Source of the DNA: Deltaproteobacteria bacterium
Lineage (GTDB): Bacteria; Myxococcota; UBA727; VGSZ01
Length of the DNA stretch: 58,764 bases
Assembly (NCBI GenBank): GCA_020850995.1
Contig: JADZDP010000149.1
Span: 1-58,764 of the forward strand
Direction of reading: 5' to 3'
Shown here: piece after piece, positions 57,828 to 58,764 of the stretch
Layout of the letters: every line of letters begins with the position of its first letter
Numbering within the stretch: the first letter of the stretch is position 1
Notes under the pieces: generated by a model
What the model was told of the DNA's origin: nothing
The model's database searches: none
The model's input: the letters and a program-made list of their open reading frames with translations, nothing else
Made by a program: the position numbers and the translations under genes

Positions 57828-58763
57828 TCAGGGCGACGCAGCCAAGTCCACGGGCACCAGCGCCGCGTCCTGCACGAAGACGCCCAGGGGCTCCTGCGGC
57901 GCCACCGCGTCGTCGCTGACGACGACGGTGAGGGGCTCGCTCACCATGCAGGTCCCGCCCGCCGCAAGCTCCAGGGGCGCGTAGTGGGGCAGCGCCACCG
58001 GATCGAGGGTGAGCTCGCCGCTGCGCGCCGGCACCTTGACGACCATGCCGCCGTCCTCGGGCGTGATGGCGTCGGTGAAGCCGTAGAGGAGCGCGCCGCC
58101 GTCTTTGGTGAGCGTGACCGACGGGTAGGTGTCGGAGTCGTAGAGGTCGTTGGCGGGGTTGTCGTGACCGCCCAGGGTGAAGGCCCACTGCACCGCGCCC
58201 GCGGCGTCGAGGCCCGCCAGGTACCAATCGTCGGTGGCCTGGGCGCCCGAGTAGTTGCCCACCGCCAAGAAGCCGCTCGTGGGTAGCTCTACCAGCGAGG
58301 TGACGAGGGGACCCAAGTGGGCGCTCTCTTGCGCGCGGTGGGCGGCGTACGAGGTCACCGTGCCGTCGGGCTTCACGCGCAAGACGGCGCCCTCGTAGCC
58401 GTAGGCCTGTACGGCGGCGCCCACCAGGACGTCGTCGTTGGCGACGCGCTGGGCGGAGGTGAGCCAGATGCGCTCCTCGGAGGAGTCGCTGCAGTCCTGC
58501 ACCATGATGGCGGTGGACCAGACCAGGGCGCCGTTCTGGTCGATGCGCAGCGCGGCGCCGCGCTCGACCACGGTGGCGACGTCATAGGTGTCGCCGATGA
58601 GCACCACACCCTCGGCGTCGGCCACCAGGGCGCGGGCGCTGAGCTGCACGCCCGGCGCGCTGATGCGGCGCGACCACAGCACCTCGGCGTTCTCGTCGAG
58701 GTGCAGGAGCCAGGTGTCGTGCAGGTAGCCCTCGGCGTAGCTCTCGCCCACGTGGCCCACCAG
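57828..58763 (-). CDS. Secreted propeller-like protein, C-terminal fragment
   Basis: The last 311 residues of a protein whose 5' part lies beyond the window, so its start and any signal peptide cannot be seen. Repeating segments of the type DTWLLHLDENAEVLWSRRIS, ALRIDQNGALVWSTAI and WYLAGLDAAGAVQWAFTLGG resemble blades of a beta-propeller in surface proteins of Myxococcota. No catalytic motif is visible. Probably extracellular or on the surface. Confidence 0.65.
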   Translation of the reverse strand: MVGHVGESYAEGYLHDTWLLHLDENAEVLWSRRISAPGVQLSARALVADAEGVVLIGDTYDVATVVERGAALRIDQNGALVWSTAIMVQDCSDSSEERIWLTSAQRVANDDVLVGAAVQAYGYEGAVLRVKPDGTVTSYAAHRAQESAHLGPLVTSLVELPTSGFLAVGNYSGAQATDDWYLAGLDAAGAVQWAFTLGGHDNPANDLYDSDTYPSVTLTKDGGALLYGFTDAITPEDGGMVVKVPARSGELTLDPVALPHYAPLELAAGGTCMVSEPLTVVVSDDAVAPQEPLGVFVQDAALVPVDLAASP

Positions 58764-58764
58764 G

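Overview
The window is high-GC DNA (58,764 bp) from a bacterium that is most likely a member of the Myxococcota. Three things point there: a C-terminal tail that looks like the MYXO-CTERM sorting signal (gene at 45152-46483), two Cys-rich lipoproteins with long Gly-Glu dipeptide linkers, and many predicted secreted lipoproteins among ordinary housekeeping genes. No integrase, transposase, phage gene or CRISPR array was seen. Gene density is high and no gene-free stretch exceeds about 250 bp. The longest gaps, 36547-36792 and 46484-46712, show nothing beyond presumed promoter or 3' sequence, and 1-137 holds no gene I can support.

Layout. 138-4721: rRNA methyltransferase RsmJ behind an HSDL2-like SDR, a divergent trans-sulfuration PLP enzyme, an orphan 128-aa basic protein, a short RecA paralog and an orphan acidic protein. 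4726-12594: a BamA/TamA-type outer-membrane protein, a secreted M1-like/M28/PDZ peptidase fusion and oligopeptidase A. 12653-20363: a HEAT-repeat lipoprotein, a discoidin-like secreted protein, and a beta-oxidation pair (fadN-type multienzyme and fadA thiolase) with a lipoprotein translationally coupled to fadA. 20534-24553: a very large metzincin-type lipoprotein protease. 24716-33616: a chemosensory gene set on the minus strand. In transcription order it is receiver, CheA, CheW, CheW, zinc-ribbon/degenerate receiver, HEAT-CheR, CheB, then a GAF coiled-coil protein and a CheY-like receiver. Six of the seven junctions between the first receiver and CheB overlap or abut, and no methyl-accepting receptor is present. 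33710-36546: two Cys-rich lipoproteins. 36793-45026: a long co-directional biosynthetic run, bioB-bioF-bioA-bioD-zinc ribbon protein-glyA-nrdR-ribD. 45152-47839: MYXO-CTERM protein, tRNA-Met and a Cys-ladder lipoprotein with a 47-residue GE linker. 47881-52834: a macromolecular-synthesis cluster yqeY-dnaG-rpoD. 52931-57776: part of the aerobic benzoyl-CoA epoxidation (box) pathway, boxD divergent from boxC-boxB. 57828 to the end: the C-terminal part of a secreted, probably propeller-like protein that runs out of the window.

The genes form several independent units. The most unusual are the chemosensory cluster (a fused HEAT-CheR, a zinc-ribbon pseudo-receiver, no receptor), the BioB with a tandem-repeat His-rich tail, the Cys-ladder lipoprotein, and a box pathway in what seems to be a myxobacterial-type genome. 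All function calls come from reading motifs by eye; no database search was run.
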